This document shows, one piece after another, positions 9,531 to 18,222 of a stretch of 64,000 bases of DNA. This stretch comes from Labedella gwakjiensis. GTDB lineage: Bacteria > Actinomycetota > Actinomycetes > Actinomycetales > Microbacteriaceae. Position 1 is the stretch's first letter. The number at the start of each line of letters is the position of its first letter. The stretch spans positions 682,001 to 746,000 of the forward strand of contig NZ_PYAU01000001.1 in NCBI RefSeq assembly GCF_003014675.1, given 5' to 3'. The notes under the pieces are model-generated. The model was not told the DNA's origin. It saw only the letters and a list, made by a program, of their open reading frames with translations, and did not search any database. Both the position numbers and the translations under genes were made by a program.

Positions 9531-9666
9531 GAGAGTCCCTTCGTCGGGTGGTCGTCGCCGGCGGAACCGGAGAATCGATGATCGTGAGACTAATCCTATG
9601 GAACCAGATGTCAAAGGGATCACGGAGATGTTACGGTCGTGTCACGACACTCACGAGGAGGATGAC
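9531..9666. promoter_or_regulatory. Divergent potA / gntR control region
   Basis: For potA (minus strand), TTGACA lies at 9608-9613 with a TAGTCT box 16 nt downstream. For gntR, a strong ribosome-binding site AGGAGG ends 5 nt before GTG 9667. A 13-bp palindrome GTCGTGTCACGAC at 9636-9648 contains the GT...AC pattern bound by FadR-type GntR proteins and sits just ahead of gntR, a natural site for autoregulation. Confidence 0.55.
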
Positions 9667-10416
9667 GTGCCGCGATCGATCAGACCGATGAGCGACGCGC
9701 GCGCCGCCGTCTTCGCTCCCCTCGTCGATGCCGGGCGTGCCGAACTCGTGGAGCGACGTCTCACGGACGCGATCGTGCTCGGTCTCCTCGCAGAGGGCGA
9801 GCGTCTCCCGAGCGAGAGCGAGATGGCCAAGCAGTTCGGCGTCGCCACCGTGACGGCGCGCGAGGCTCTCGTCGCCCTCCGCGAGAAGGGTCTCGTCGAG
9901 ACGCGACGAGGACGCGACGGCGGCAGCTTCGTGACTGAGCGGCACACGCATCCCACCTCGATCGACACGCGAGTGGGCGAGCTGTCCCGCGCGGAGCTCC
10001 GCGACATGGGCGCCTACTACTCGGCGATCGCCTCGTCGAGCGCGGAGCTCGCCGCCGACCGGGCCACCGGAGACGACGTCGAGCACCTCCGCGCGGTGGT
10101 CCTCGCCATCGACATCGACAGCGAGACCGCCACCCGTCGCGGCGAGCGCACCTTCCGCCTCGAGGTCACCGCGCTCTCACAATCGGCTCGGCTCGTCCGT
10201 GAGGAGCTACGGGTGCAGAGCGAATTCGCTCCGTTGCTCTGGCTCTGCCTGCGGGATGAGGAGTATCGTGCGCGGAGCAGGGACGCCCACCTGGCGGTCG
10301 TGGATGCGATCGCCGACCTGGATGGCGGACGCGCGAGAACCATCACGAGGGAGCACATCGAGGACGCCATCGAATGGCTCCTCGAGATGAAATCGACACT
10401 CGAAGCGACGGGATGA
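9667..10416 (+). CDS. GntR/FadR-family transcriptional regulator
   Basis: A 249-residue regulator. The N-terminal winged helix is clear (AEGERLPSESEMAKQFGVATVTAREALVALREKGLVETRRG split over residues ~35-80) and the C-terminal ~150 residues form the all-helical FCD effector-binding domain of the FadR subfamily. The GTG at 9667 is preceded by a near-perfect AGGAGG; the frame is open further upstream without meaning. It overlaps no neighbour but its stop is only 3 bp from the Cache-like gene, so the two are coexpressed. Divergent from potA, it is the likely local repressor of polyamine uptake (inference). Confidence 0.9.
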   Translation: MPRSIRPMSDARAAVFAPLVDAGRAELVERRLTDAIVLGLLAEGERLPSESEMAKQFGVATVTAREALVALREKGLVETRRGRDGGSFVTERHTHPTSIDTRVGELSRAELRDMGAYYSAIASSSAELAADRATGDDVEHLRAVVLAIDIDSETATRRGERTFRLEVTALSQSARLVREELRVQSEFAPLLWLCLRDEEYRARSRDAHLAVVDAIADLDGGRARTITREHIEDAIEWLLEMKSTLEATG

Positions 10417-10419
10417 GCG

Positions 10420-11175
10420 ATGCGAACCACCACTGATGCCGCACAGGACTGCGTCGCGGCGGTCGACGCCATCTTCGCCGCGGTGTTCGCCCGCGTCGAC
10501 GAGTGGCGATCCCACGTCGAACGGCTCACAGAACTCGCCGACGGTGTCGTCTCGTCGACCGCGGTGGACACGTTGATCGAGTCGATGGTCGTTCCCGAGC
10601 TCGAGCGCGCCGGCGCTCTGGAGATCGGTGGAGGATTCGTGGCGGCGCCCGGGTTCCTCGCCGACGCGGAATGGCACCTCGCCTGGTGGCTCGGCGGCAC
10701 CGCCGGTGGTCGGACGGGCTCGGCCCCGCGCGTGCGCCGACTCGTCGCGACGGAGGACCCGCGGGACGACGCGTTCCGCGACTACACGACGCTCGAGTGG
10801 TGGCGGGTCCCGGCCTCGACGCGGGCTCAGCACATCACGGGACCGTACGTCGACTACCTCTGCACCGACGATTACACACTCACGCTGACCGCACCCGTGG
10901 TGTTCTCCGGGGCGATGGTGGGAGTCGTCGGCGCCGACCTGTACGTCGCCGACGTCGAACGCTCGATCCTCCCGTCCCTCCGCTCGGTCGCGGAGACGAC
11001 GACGCTCGTGAACGCGTGGGGCCGCGTGGTCGTGTCGACGGATCCCCACCTGGCGACGGGTTCGATCCTCCGGGCGGGCGGCGAGCGTGTCGCGTTCACG
11101 GGCGAATCGACGCTCGCCGACGGCCGCCGCGTCCTCCCGTGCGGCTCGACCAACCTCGCCGTCGTCGTCGGCTGA
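10420..11175 (+). CDS. Soluble Cache-like sensory protein
   Basis: A 251-residue protein with no signal peptide and no transmembrane segment. Residues ~120-195 (GPYVDYLCTDDYTLTLTAPV followed by a hydrophobic strand and GVVGADLYVADVE) strongly resemble the distal half of a Cache/PDC small-molecule sensor domain, a fold normally found outside the membrane in chemoreceptors and kinases. Here it appears to be a free cytoplasmic protein. It is translationally linked to the GntR regulator (3-bp gap) in a putrescine/GABA island, which suggests a ligand-binding partner or amine buffer. No catalytic motif is seen and the function is unproven. Confidence 0.7.
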   Translation: MRTTTDAAQDCVAAVDAIFAAVFARVDEWRSHVERLTELADGVVSSTAVDTLIESMVVPELERAGALEIGGGFVAAPGFLADAEWHLAWWLGGTAGGRTGSAPRVRRLVATEDPRDDAFRDYTTLEWWRVPASTRAQHITGPYVDYLCTDDYTLTLTAPVVFSGAMVGVVGADLYVADVERSILPSLRSVAETTTLVNAWGRVVVSTDPHLATGSILRAGGERVAFTGESTLADGRRVLPCGSTNLAVVVG

Positions 11176-11178
11176 GGC

Positions 11179-12714
11179 CTACTCCGCCAACTCCACCTCG
11201 GTGTCTTCGCGGCCGTCGGACTTCCCGACCGTGATCGTCTCGCCACGGAAGAAGCCCGGGCGCACGACGCGCTGCACGATCATGATGACGAGGCCGAGGC
11301 CGATCACCGTGACGCCGAGGATGAAGACGAGGCCCACTCCCCCGATGTTGGAGCCCGAACCGTAGTCGGGGTCCATGCTGTCGATGATCGTCGTGACGAA
11401 GAGCACCGCGAGCACGACGCCGCCCACGAGCGGGAAGAGCAACTGGAAGAACACGTTGCGCACCGAGCGGAACCACTGGGTGCGGAAGTACCAGACCGCC
11501 GCGAATGCCGTGATCCCGTAGTAGAAGCAGATCATCATGCCGAGGGCCGTGATCGTGTCCCACAGCACGTTCTCGCTGACGAAACGCATGACGGCGTAGA
11601 ACGCCGATGCGGCTACACTCGCCACGATCGTCGCGAAGCCCGGGGTGAAGAACCGCGGGTGCACGCGGGCGAACCGCTCCGGGAGCGCCCCGTAGTGGCC
11701 CATCGCGAGCAGAGTGCGGGCCGGTGAGACGAAGGTCGACTGCAGCGACGCCGCCGAGCTCGAGAGCACCGCGATCGAGACGAGCACCGCGAGCGGGCCG
11801 AGGATCGGACCGGCCAGGTGGAAGAAGACGTTGTCCTGGATCTCCTCGTTGCCGAGGCCGAACTGTCCCGTTCCCACGCCCGCGAAGCTCGTGAGCGACA
11901 CGGCGAGCAGCAGGTAGAGCACGACGATGATGATCACCGTGATGGTCGCGGCACGGCCGGGTGTCTTCGCACCCTTCGTCTCCTCGTTCATCGTGAGGGT
12001 GACGTCCCAGCCCCAGAAGATGAAGATCGACAGGGACAGGCCGGCGGCGAACGAGCTGAACGATTCGACGGCGAACGGGTTGAACCAGGAGAGGTCGATC
12101 GGGGTCGCGTCGTACGCCGTGCCGTTCGCCACGTGCACGAGTGCCACGATCGAGAAGAGCACGAGCACGACCACCTGGAATCCGACGAGGACGTACTGGA
12201 TCTTCTGCGTCGTCTGCATGTCACGGTACGAGACCCATGTGGCCGCGAACATGAACGCGAGACACGTCACGACGTTGACGAACGGGTTCGTTGCGATCCC
12301 GGCGATGTCCTCGTTCCCGACGATCTGCGAGATCAGGAGGAAGAGGAAGTCGACGGCGATACCGGCGAGGTTCGAGAGCACGAGGATCGTCGCGGCGATG
12401 AGGCCCCAGCCCGCCATCCAGCCGATGTACGGACCGAACGCGCGCGTCGCCCACGTGAACGATGTGCCGCTGTCGGACATCACGTTGTTGAGCTCGCGGT
12501 ACCCGAAGGCCACGAGGAGCATCGGGATGAAGCCGACGAGGATGATCGCCGGCACCTGCAGGCCGACGACGGAGGTCGTGCCGCCGAGCGCCGCGGTCAT
12601 CGTGTACGCCGGGGCGATGCACGAGATGCCGATGACGATCGCGCCGATGAGGCCGACCGTTCCGGCCCCGAGACCCTTCTTCGAGAGCCCGGACGCCTGC
12701 TGCTGAGTGGACAT
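11179..12714 (-). CDS. APC-family amino acid/polyamine permease
   Basis: A 511-residue secondary transporter with about 12 transmembrane helices. The first helix carries the broken-helix motif GAIVIGISCIAPAYTM, and GWDVTLTMNEETKGAKTPGRA lies in the loop before helix 7-8. This group includes putrescine importers (PuuP/PlaP type) and amino-acid permeases. The ATG at 12714 follows AGGGTG; a GTG 9 nt upstream overlaps the USP stop as GTGA and is an alternative. It is coupled to the USP gene and ends 3 bp from the convergent Cache-like gene, with no room for a terminator hairpin. Confidence 0.87.
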   Translation of the reverse strand: MSTQQQASGLSKKGLGAGTVGLIGAIVIGISCIAPAYTMTAALGGTTSVVGLQVPAIILVGFIPMLLVAFGYRELNNVMSDSGTSFTWATRAFGPYIGWMAGWGLIAATILVLSNLAGIAVDFLFLLISQIVGNEDIAGIATNPFVNVVTCLAFMFAATWVSYRDMQTTQKIQYVLVGFQVVVLVLFSIVALVHVANGTAYDATPIDLSWFNPFAVESFSSFAAGLSLSIFIFWGWDVTLTMNEETKGAKTPGRAATITVIIIVVLYLLLAVSLTSFAGVGTGQFGLGNEEIQDNVFFHLAGPILGPLAVLVSIAVLSSSAASLQSTFVSPARTLLAMGHYGALPERFARVHPRFFTPGFATIVASVAASAFYAVMRFVSENVLWDTITALGMMICFYYGITAFAAVWYFRTQWFRSVRNVFFQLLFPLVGGVVLAVLFVTTIIDSMDPDYGSGSNIGGVGLVFILGVTVIGLGLVIMIVQRVVRPGFFRGETITVGKSDGREDTEVELAE

Positions 12715-12719
12715 CGTCG

Positions 12720-13592
12720 TCACCCTTCGATCGTGAGGACCGAGTCGCGGGGAACCACGATCATCGGGACGGGCAGTTCGCGCAGCATCTTCGCCGCCGT
12801 GGTGCCGAGGAACAGGTGGCCGGAGGCCGCCAGGCGCGATGAGCCGACGAGGACGACCTCTTCGGGATCCCACGCGACGGACGCGACGGCGTCCTCGATG
12901 CGGGAGCCGGTCGCGATGACGACCTCGGCGTCGACGCCGTCGGGCAGGTGCTGCTTCGCGTAGTCGAGCACACGCGTGGCGTGCTCCTCGGCCGCGGCCT
13001 TCGCCTCGTCCGAGGCGTTCGCCGGGAGGTCGATCGCCACAAGCGAGAGGAGCCGGAGCGGGGCGTTCGCGCGGGACGCTGCGGCGACGGCCGCATCGAG
13101 GAGTCGATCGGCGCCCGGCCGCGTGCCGATCGCGCACGTCACGCGCGTGATGCCCGTGGTCTCGAGCTTCCGGATGCCGCGCGGCGCGAGGGCGACGGGC
13201 ACGACGGCGGAGTGCAGGAGAGCCCGGGGCACCGTGCCGATCGTGTAGCGGCCGCGGAGTCCGTCACTCGCCCCGCCGACGACGATCATCGAGCCCTCGA
13301 GCCGCTTCGACGCGTCGAGGAGACCCTCGGCGAGCGATTCGGCGTACACGACGTGCGTGTCGGCCTCGACGCCTTCCGGCACGCGGGATTTCGCCTTCGC
13401 GAGCCAGCCGTCGGCGAGCTCCCGCACATACCGGTCGTACGACGGCGCCGCGGGGGTGAGTGTGGGCCGATCGCTGCTCGTGAGCACGAGCACGATCTCG
13501 AGACGGGCACCGCGGGCGCGGGCGAGGCGCACGCCGAGGGCGAGCGCGTCCTTCCCCGCCGGGGTGTCGGTGTAGCCGACGATGAACCGCAT
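12720..13592 (-). CDS. Tandem universal stress protein
   Basis: A 290-residue cytoplasmic protein of two UspA domains (residues ~1-140 and ~150-285). Each ends in the nucleotide-binding pattern: VVGGASDGLRGRYTIGTVPRALL in the first, and VLVGSSRLAASGHLFLGTTA in the second, close to G-2x-G-9x-G(S/T). ATP binding is therefore likely. It directly precedes the APC permease with overlapping stop/start, and such USP-permease pairs suggest that the USP modulates the transporter (inference). A GGAAGGAC ribosome-binding site precedes ATG 13592. Confidence 0.9.
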   Translation of the reverse strand: MRFIVGYTDTPAGKDALALGVRLARARGARLEIVLVLTSSDRPTLTPAAPSYDRYVRELADGWLAKAKSRVPEGVEADTHVVYAESLAEGLLDASKRLEGSMIVVGGASDGLRGRYTIGTVPRALLHSAVVPVALAPRGIRKLETTGITRVTCAIGTRPGADRLLDAAVAAASRANAPLRLLSLVAIDLPANASDEAKAAAEEHATRVLDYAKQHLPDGVDAEVVIATGSRIEDAVASVAWDPEEVVLVGSSRLAASGHLFLGTTAAKMLRELPVPMIVVPRDSVLTIEG

Positions 13593-13733
13593 TGTTCGTC
13601 CTTCCGGCCTCCGGGCTCACCGAGCCGACGGTCTGGTCGCTGAGCCTGTTGACGCGTGTCGAGTTGTCGAGAGAATGACCGGTCGCCGAGCCCGCCGTCA
13701 GCCGACGGGCTCAGCGACCGGGCTGATGCGAGG
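13593..13733. repeat. Intergenic region with REP-like inverted repeat
   Basis: Between the amine oxidase stop and the USP start. Perfect 12-nt arms GGTCGCTGAGCC (13635-13646) and GGCTCAGCGACC (13708-13719) enclose 61 bp. The GGTCGCTGAGCC core resembles short palindromic repeats common between genes in Micrococcales genomes. It probably acts as an mRNA-stabilising or termination element within the oxidase-USP-permease string. Confidence 0.5.
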
Positions 13734-15098
13734 TCACGCCAGAGTGGCGGCGATCTCCTCGGCCGTCAAGCGCCCCATCCGGATGGCGCCGTCGACGTGC
13801 TGGTAGCCCTCGGCGGCGACGTCGCTGCACGACCAGAAGATCGGGCCGACGGGCGTGCGCTGGTCGGCACCGTAACGCGAGAGTCCCCCCAGGTCGAAGC
13901 TCGCCGCGTAGGCGCCCCGCGTCCACTCCTCCGAGCCCCAGTCGCTCTCGTAGTACACGACCGGCTCGAGGGCCTGCGGACCGTAGTAGGCCGCGAGCGA
14001 CTCGAGGATGCGGCGCTTCCGCTCCTCGGAGGGCAGGGCGAACATCGCGTCGGCCTTGAGGTCGGAGACGAACCCCACGAGCGTGCCGCGCGGGTCGCCG
14101 TGGTTGGTGTTGTCGTACGCCTCGTGCACGAGCTGGTACGGGCTGAAGGCCGTTCCGGAGAGCCCGGCCTCGCGCCAGAACGGCGTCTCGTACACGGCGT
14201 GCACCTTGATGACGAGCCCGAGCGAGACGTGCTGGTGCATCTGCTGCTGGCGACGCGGGAGGGGCGGCTCGAACGCGATCCGCGTGTAGAGGTTCGGGGG
14301 CACGGCGACGACGGCGCGACGCGCGGTCACGGTGACTCCGTCGGCGTACGCCGTGACACCCTCATCGCTCCACGCGAGGCGACGCACCGGGGCACCGAGG
14401 TGCACGGCGTCACCGAGCGCCTCCGCGAGTTTGATGGGCACCTGCTGCAGCCCGCCCGCGACACGCTTGTCGAGGATGTAGTCGGCGTCGACGAGGTGCG
14501 AGAAGCTGCCGGCCGAGGCCGCCATGAGGATCGCCTGGAGCGCGGAGAACGCGTGGGACGGCTTCGTGAGCATCGCCTCGGCGATGAAGAGCGCGATGTT
14601 GTCGCGGGCCTCCACGTCGTCGGTCTGCTGCTCGAGCCATTCGTTCCACGAGACGGCGTCGAGTTCCGCTGCGCGCGGGTGGGCCCACGGCTCGGTCGGG
14701 CCGATCTCCGCGGTGAGCTCGTCGAGCATCGCGATGAGGCGCTCCATCTCCTGCTGCGTCTCCGCGGCGACGGGGAAGAGCTCGCCCGTGAAACGCGTGA
14801 GGTCGCCCGCCGCGTTCACGTAGACGCTGTCACCCTCGCGGTAGCGGGAGTAGGTCTCGAGGCCGAGCTCGTCGAGCGTCTCGATGAGCGCGGTCTGGTC
14901 GGGCGACACCCACTGTCCGCCGAGCTCGAGCAGGGCGCCATCGATCGTGTCGGTCCAGAGGCGGCCGCCGACGCGCTCGCGCGCCTCGAGCACGGCCACG
15001 GAGTGTCCGTCCGCCGTCAGTCGCGTCGCGGCGGTGAGGCCGGATGCGCCGGCTCCGATGATCACGACGTCCACGTCGAGACTCTGGCTGTCCACCAT
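13734..15098 (-). CDS. puo: Flavin-dependent putrescine/monoamine oxidase
   Basis: A 454-residue FAD enzyme of the monoamine oxidase family, in length close to actinobacterial putrescine oxidases. The dinucleotide-binding motif GAGASGLTAATRL is at residues ~15-27; the ARERVGGRLWTD block and the C-terminal FAD-contact region (CSDVAAEGYQHVDGAIRMG) are present. It should oxidise putrescine with O2 to 4-aminobutanal, releasing NH3 and H2O2, in the cytoplasm. The ATG at 15098 follows AGAGGAG. It lies between gabD and the USP/permease pair, so the locus reads as putrescine to GABA to succinate. Substrate assignment rests on context; another primary amine is possible. Confidence 0.85.
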   Translation of the reverse strand: MVDSQSLDVDVVIIGAGASGLTAATRLTADGHSVAVLEARERVGGRLWTDTIDGALLELGGQWVSPDQTALIETLDELGLETYSRYREGDSVYVNAAGDLTRFTGELFPVAAETQQEMERLIAMLDELTAEIGPTEPWAHPRAAELDAVSWNEWLEQQTDDVEARDNIALFIAEAMLTKPSHAFSALQAILMAASAGSFSHLVDADYILDKRVAGGLQQVPIKLAEALGDAVHLGAPVRRLAWSDEGVTAYADGVTVTARRAVVAVPPNLYTRIAFEPPLPRRQQQMHQHVSLGLVIKVHAVYETPFWREAGLSGTAFSPYQLVHEAYDNTNHGDPRGTLVGFVSDLKADAMFALPSEERKRRILESLAAYYGPQALEPVVYYESDWGSEEWTRGAYAASFDLGGLSRYGADQRTPVGPIFWSCSDVAAEGYQHVDGAIRMGRLTAEEIAATLA

Positions 15099-15211
15099 GG
15101 TGGCTCCTCTGTTTCGTTCTTCGGGTTCTTCCCGTCCTGGGGCGTCGCCTCGGGTCGTTCGTCCGGGTGGAGCGGCGACCTGTGCGACACCTCTCGGAGA
15201 GGTGGGGGCGG

Positions 15212-16672
15212 TCAGGAGACCGGGGTGAGCGTGTACTTCGTCGAGAGGTACTCGTGGATGCCCTCGAGTCCGCCCTCGCGGCCGATGCCCGACTGCTTCA
15301 CGCCGCCGAACGGGGCGGCCGCGTTCGAGATCACGCCGACGTTGAGTCCCATCATGCCCGTCTCGAGCCGCTCGATCATCCGGTGCCCGCGAGCGAGGCT
15401 CTCGGTGAACACGTAGCTGACGAGCCCGTACTCGGTATCGTTCGCGAGTCGAACGGCCTCGTCCTCGTCCTCGAACGTCGCGATCGCGAGAACGGGTCCG
15501 AAGATCTCCTCCCGGAGGATCTGCGCATCGGCCGTCACACCGGTGACGACGGTGGGCTCGAAGAAGGTGCCGTCGCGGTCGATCGGCTTGCCGCCGGTGG
15601 TCACCGTGGCTCCCTTCGACACGGCGTCGTCGACGAGCTCCCCCGCCTTGCCGACGGCCTTCTCGTCGATCATCGGTCCGATCGTCACGCCGTCCTCCGT
15701 GCCCCGACCGACGCCGAAGCCCTTCACGCGCTCGGTCACCCGGCGAGCGAACTCGTCGGCGACCGACGCGTGCACGATGAAGCGATTCGCCGCCGTGCAC
15801 GCCTGGCCGATGTTGCGGAACTTCGCCGCGATGGCGCCGTCCACGGCCTTGTCGAGGTCGGCGTCGCCGAAGACCACGAAGGGTGCGTTGCCGCCGAGCT
15901 CCATGGACGTGCGGAGCACTCCCTCGGCGGCCTGGGCGATGAGCTTCTTCCCGACGGGAGTCGACCCCGTGAAGCTGAGCTTCCGCAGGCGCGGGTCCGC
16001 GATGATCGGCTCCGAGACGGCGCCGGAGCTCGTCGTCTGCACGACGTTGACGACGCCCTTCGGGAGGCCTGCCTCCTCGAGGATCTTCACGAACGCGATC
16101 GTCGTGAGCGGCGTGAGGGCCGCGGGCTTGACGACCACGGTGCAGCCGGCGGCGAGCGCCGGCGCGATCTTGCGCGTCGCCATCGCGAGCGGGAAGTTCC
16201 AGGGGGTGATGAAGTAGCAGGGACCCACCGGGAGCTGGCTGACGATCATGTGGCCGGTGCCCTCGGGGTTGAGACCGTAGCGGCCGCTGATGCGCACGGC
16301 CTCCTCGCTGAACCAGCGCAGGAACTCGCCGCCGTAGCCGACCTCGCCGCGCGACTCCGCGAGCGGCTTCCCCATCTCGAGCGTCATGAGGAGGGCGACG
16401 TCCTCCTTGCGCTCCTGCAGCAGGTCGAACGCCTTCCGCAGGATGTTCGAGCGTGTACGCGGCGCGGTCGCCGCCCATTCGGCCTGGGCCGCGACGGCCG
16501 CGTCGAGGGCGGCCATGCCGTCGGCCGCGCTCGCGTCCGCGATCGCCAGGATCGTCTTCCCCGTCGACGGGTCGGTCACGTCGAAGGTCTTGCCGCCTTC
16601 GGCGTCGCGCCACTCGCCCCCGATGTAGAGGCCCGTGGGGATGCTCGCGAGGAGGTCCTGCTCTGTCGTCAT
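15212..16672 (-). CDS. gabD: NAD(P)+-dependent succinate-semialdehyde dehydrogenase
   Basis: A 486-residue aldehyde dehydrogenase. The catalytic residues are visible as Glu258 in MELGGNAPF and Cys292 in NIGQACTAANR, and the nucleotide-binding motif is FTGSTPVGK. The ITPWNFPLAMATRK segment and the C-terminal KQSGIGREGG pattern fit GabD better than aminobutyraldehyde dehydrogenases. It converts succinate semialdehyde to succinate; it might also take 4-aminobutanal, since no separate enzyme for that step is seen in the window. It lies 37 bp downstream of gabT on the same strand. Confidence 0.92.
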   Translation of the reverse strand: MTTEQDLLASIPTGLYIGGEWRDAEGGKTFDVTDPSTGKTILAIADASAADGMAALDAAVAAQAEWAATAPRTRSNILRKAFDLLQERKEDVALLMTLEMGKPLAESRGEVGYGGEFLRWFSEEAVRISGRYGLNPEGTGHMIVSQLPVGPCYFITPWNFPLAMATRKIAPALAAGCTVVVKPAALTPLTTIAFVKILEEAGLPKGVVNVVQTTSSGAVSEPIIADPRLRKLSFTGSTPVGKKLIAQAAEGVLRTSMELGGNAPFVVFGDADLDKAVDGAIAAKFRNIGQACTAANRFIVHASVADEFARRVTERVKGFGVGRGTEDGVTIGPMIDEKAVGKAGELVDDAVSKGATVTTGGKPIDRDGTFFEPTVVTGVTADAQILREEIFGPVLAIATFEDEDEAVRLANDTEYGLVSYVFTESLARGHRMIERLETGMMGLNVGVISNAAAPFGGVKQSGIGREGGLEGIHEYLSTKYTLTPVS

Positions 16673-16709
16673 GGTGTTCCTTCCGAAAGGGTCGAACTCG
16701 TCGGTGGGG

Positions 16710-18077
16710 TCAGGAGGCGGCGAGCGCCTGGAGGACGACGTCGAGACCCTCGTCGAGGAGCGCGTCGGGGATGGTGAGGGGCGGGAGGAAACGGATCACG
16801 TTGCCGTACGTTCCGCAGGTGAGCACGACGACGCCCTCGGCGTGCGCGGCCTTCGCGATGCGTCCCGTGAGCGCGGCGTCCGGTTCGTTCGTCTCGGGGT
16901 CGACGAACTCGATCGCGATCATGGCGCCGCGTCCGCGGACGTCGCCGATGCGCGCGTCGGCGACGGCCGCGTCACGGAACCGCGAGACGATCGTCTCGCC
17001 GATCGACCGGGCGCGCTCGACGAGCCCGTCCTCCTCGTACGTCTCGATGGCCGCGAGGGCCGCGGCGCACGCGAGTGGATTGCCGCCGTAGGTGCCGCCG
17101 AGCCCACCGGCGTGGGGCGCGTCCATGATCTCGGCACGACCCGTGACCGCGGACAGCGGGAGTCCGCCCGCGATGCCCTTCGCCGTGACGACGAGGTCGG
17201 GGACGATGCCCTCGTGCTCCGAGGCGAACATGTGGCCGGTGCGGGCGAAGCCCGTCTGCACCTCGTCCGCGATGAAGACGACGCCGTTCGCGCGAGCCCA
17301 CTCGACGAGAGCCGGCAGGAAGCCCTCGGCGGGGACGACGAATCCCCCCTCGCCCTGGATCGGCTCGATGATGATCGCTGCGAGGTTGTCCGCGCCGATC
17401 TGCTTCTCGATGAGCGAGATCGCCCGCTTCGCCGCCTCGGCACCGGAGAGGCCGTCGCGGAACGGATAGGACATCGGCGCGCGGTAGATCTCCGACGCGA
17501 ACGGGCCGAAGCCGCTCTTGTACGGCATCGACTTGGCCGTGAGCGCCATCGTGAGGTTGGTGCGCCCGTGGTACGCGTGGTCGAAAGCGACCACGGCCTG
17601 CCGCTTCGTGTACGAGCGGGCGATCTTCACGGCGTTCTCGACCGCCTCGGCGCCGGAGTTGAAGAGGGCGCTGCGCTTGTCGTGGTCGCCGGGGGTCAGG
17701 CGGTTGAGCGCCTCGGCGACGCCGACGTAGGAGTCGTACGGGGTGATCATGAAGCACGTGTGCGTGAAGTCGGCGACCTGCTGCTGCACGGCCTCGACGA
17801 CGCGGGGTGCACTGTTGCCCACACCCGTCACGGCGATGCCCGAGCCGAGGTCGATGAGCGAGTTGCCGTCGACGTCCACGATCACGCCGCCGCCGGCGCG
17901 GGCCGCGAAGACGGGCATCGTCGTTCCGACGGCTGAGGAGACCGCGGCGAGCTTGCGCTCCATGAGCTCCCGCGATCGCGGACCGGGGAGCTCCGTGACG
18001 ATGCGGCGCTCCTGCGCCAGCTCGTCACGCTCCAGTGCGCTTCCGATGGTGCCGGTCGTGGCGGTGTCGATGGCCAT
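16710..18077 (-). CDS. gabT: 4-aminobutyrate--2-oxoglutarate transaminase
   Basis: A 455-residue class-III PLP aminotransferase. The PLP-binding lysine is K300 in VVTAKGIAGGLPLSAV, with the DEVQTGFARTG motif at 271-281 and NSGAEAVENAVK near 140. It transfers the amino group of GABA to 2-oxoglutarate, giving succinate semialdehyde for GabD. The ATG at 18077 is preceded by GGGAGG at 8 nt; the frame remains open upstream but would run into the promoter region. First gene of a run gabT-gabD-puo-usp-permease. A promoter with two repeated palindromic sites lies upstream. Confidence 0.94.
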   Translation of the reverse strand: MAIDTATTGTIGSALERDELAQERRIVTELPGPRSRELMERKLAAVSSAVGTTMPVFAARAGGGVIVDVDGNSLIDLGSGIAVTGVGNSAPRVVEAVQQQVADFTHTCFMITPYDSYVGVAEALNRLTPGDHDKRSALFNSGAEAVENAVKIARSYTKRQAVVAFDHAYHGRTNLTMALTAKSMPYKSGFGPFASEIYRAPMSYPFRDGLSGAEAAKRAISLIEKQIGADNLAAIIIEPIQGEGGFVVPAEGFLPALVEWARANGVVFIADEVQTGFARTGHMFASEHEGIVPDLVVTAKGIAGGLPLSAVTGRAEIMDAPHAGGLGGTYGGNPLACAAALAAIETYEEDGLVERARSIGETIVSRFRDAAVADARIGDVRGRGAMIAIEFVDPETNEPDAALTGRIAKAAHAEGVVVLTCGTYGNVIRFLPPLTIPDALLDEGLDVVLQALAAS

Positions 18078-18145
18078 GGTCGCTGCCTCCCGAGGTGTCG
18101 ATGCGGTGTCGCGCGACAGGTCCTGCGCCGATGCCGCTTGGGCCC

Positions 18146-18219
18146 ATCGTAGGAGCGCGGATAGCTGCCGTCCATGTTCAGACTGTCGAACCACACCCAT
18201 CTGGATCGACAGACTGTCC
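18146..18219 (-). promoter_or_regulatory. gabT promoter with two repeated operator-like sites
   Basis: Minus strand: -35 TGGACG (18169-18174), 17-nt spacer, -10 TACGAT (18146-18151). Two sites share AGACTGTC: one at 18176-18191 (GTTCAGACTGTCGAAC) directly upstream of the -35, and one at 18209-18219 (GACAGACTGTC). Their centres are 31 bp apart, about three helical turns, placing them near -45 and -76, as for an activator. Confidence 0.55.
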
Positions 18220-18222
18220 TCC

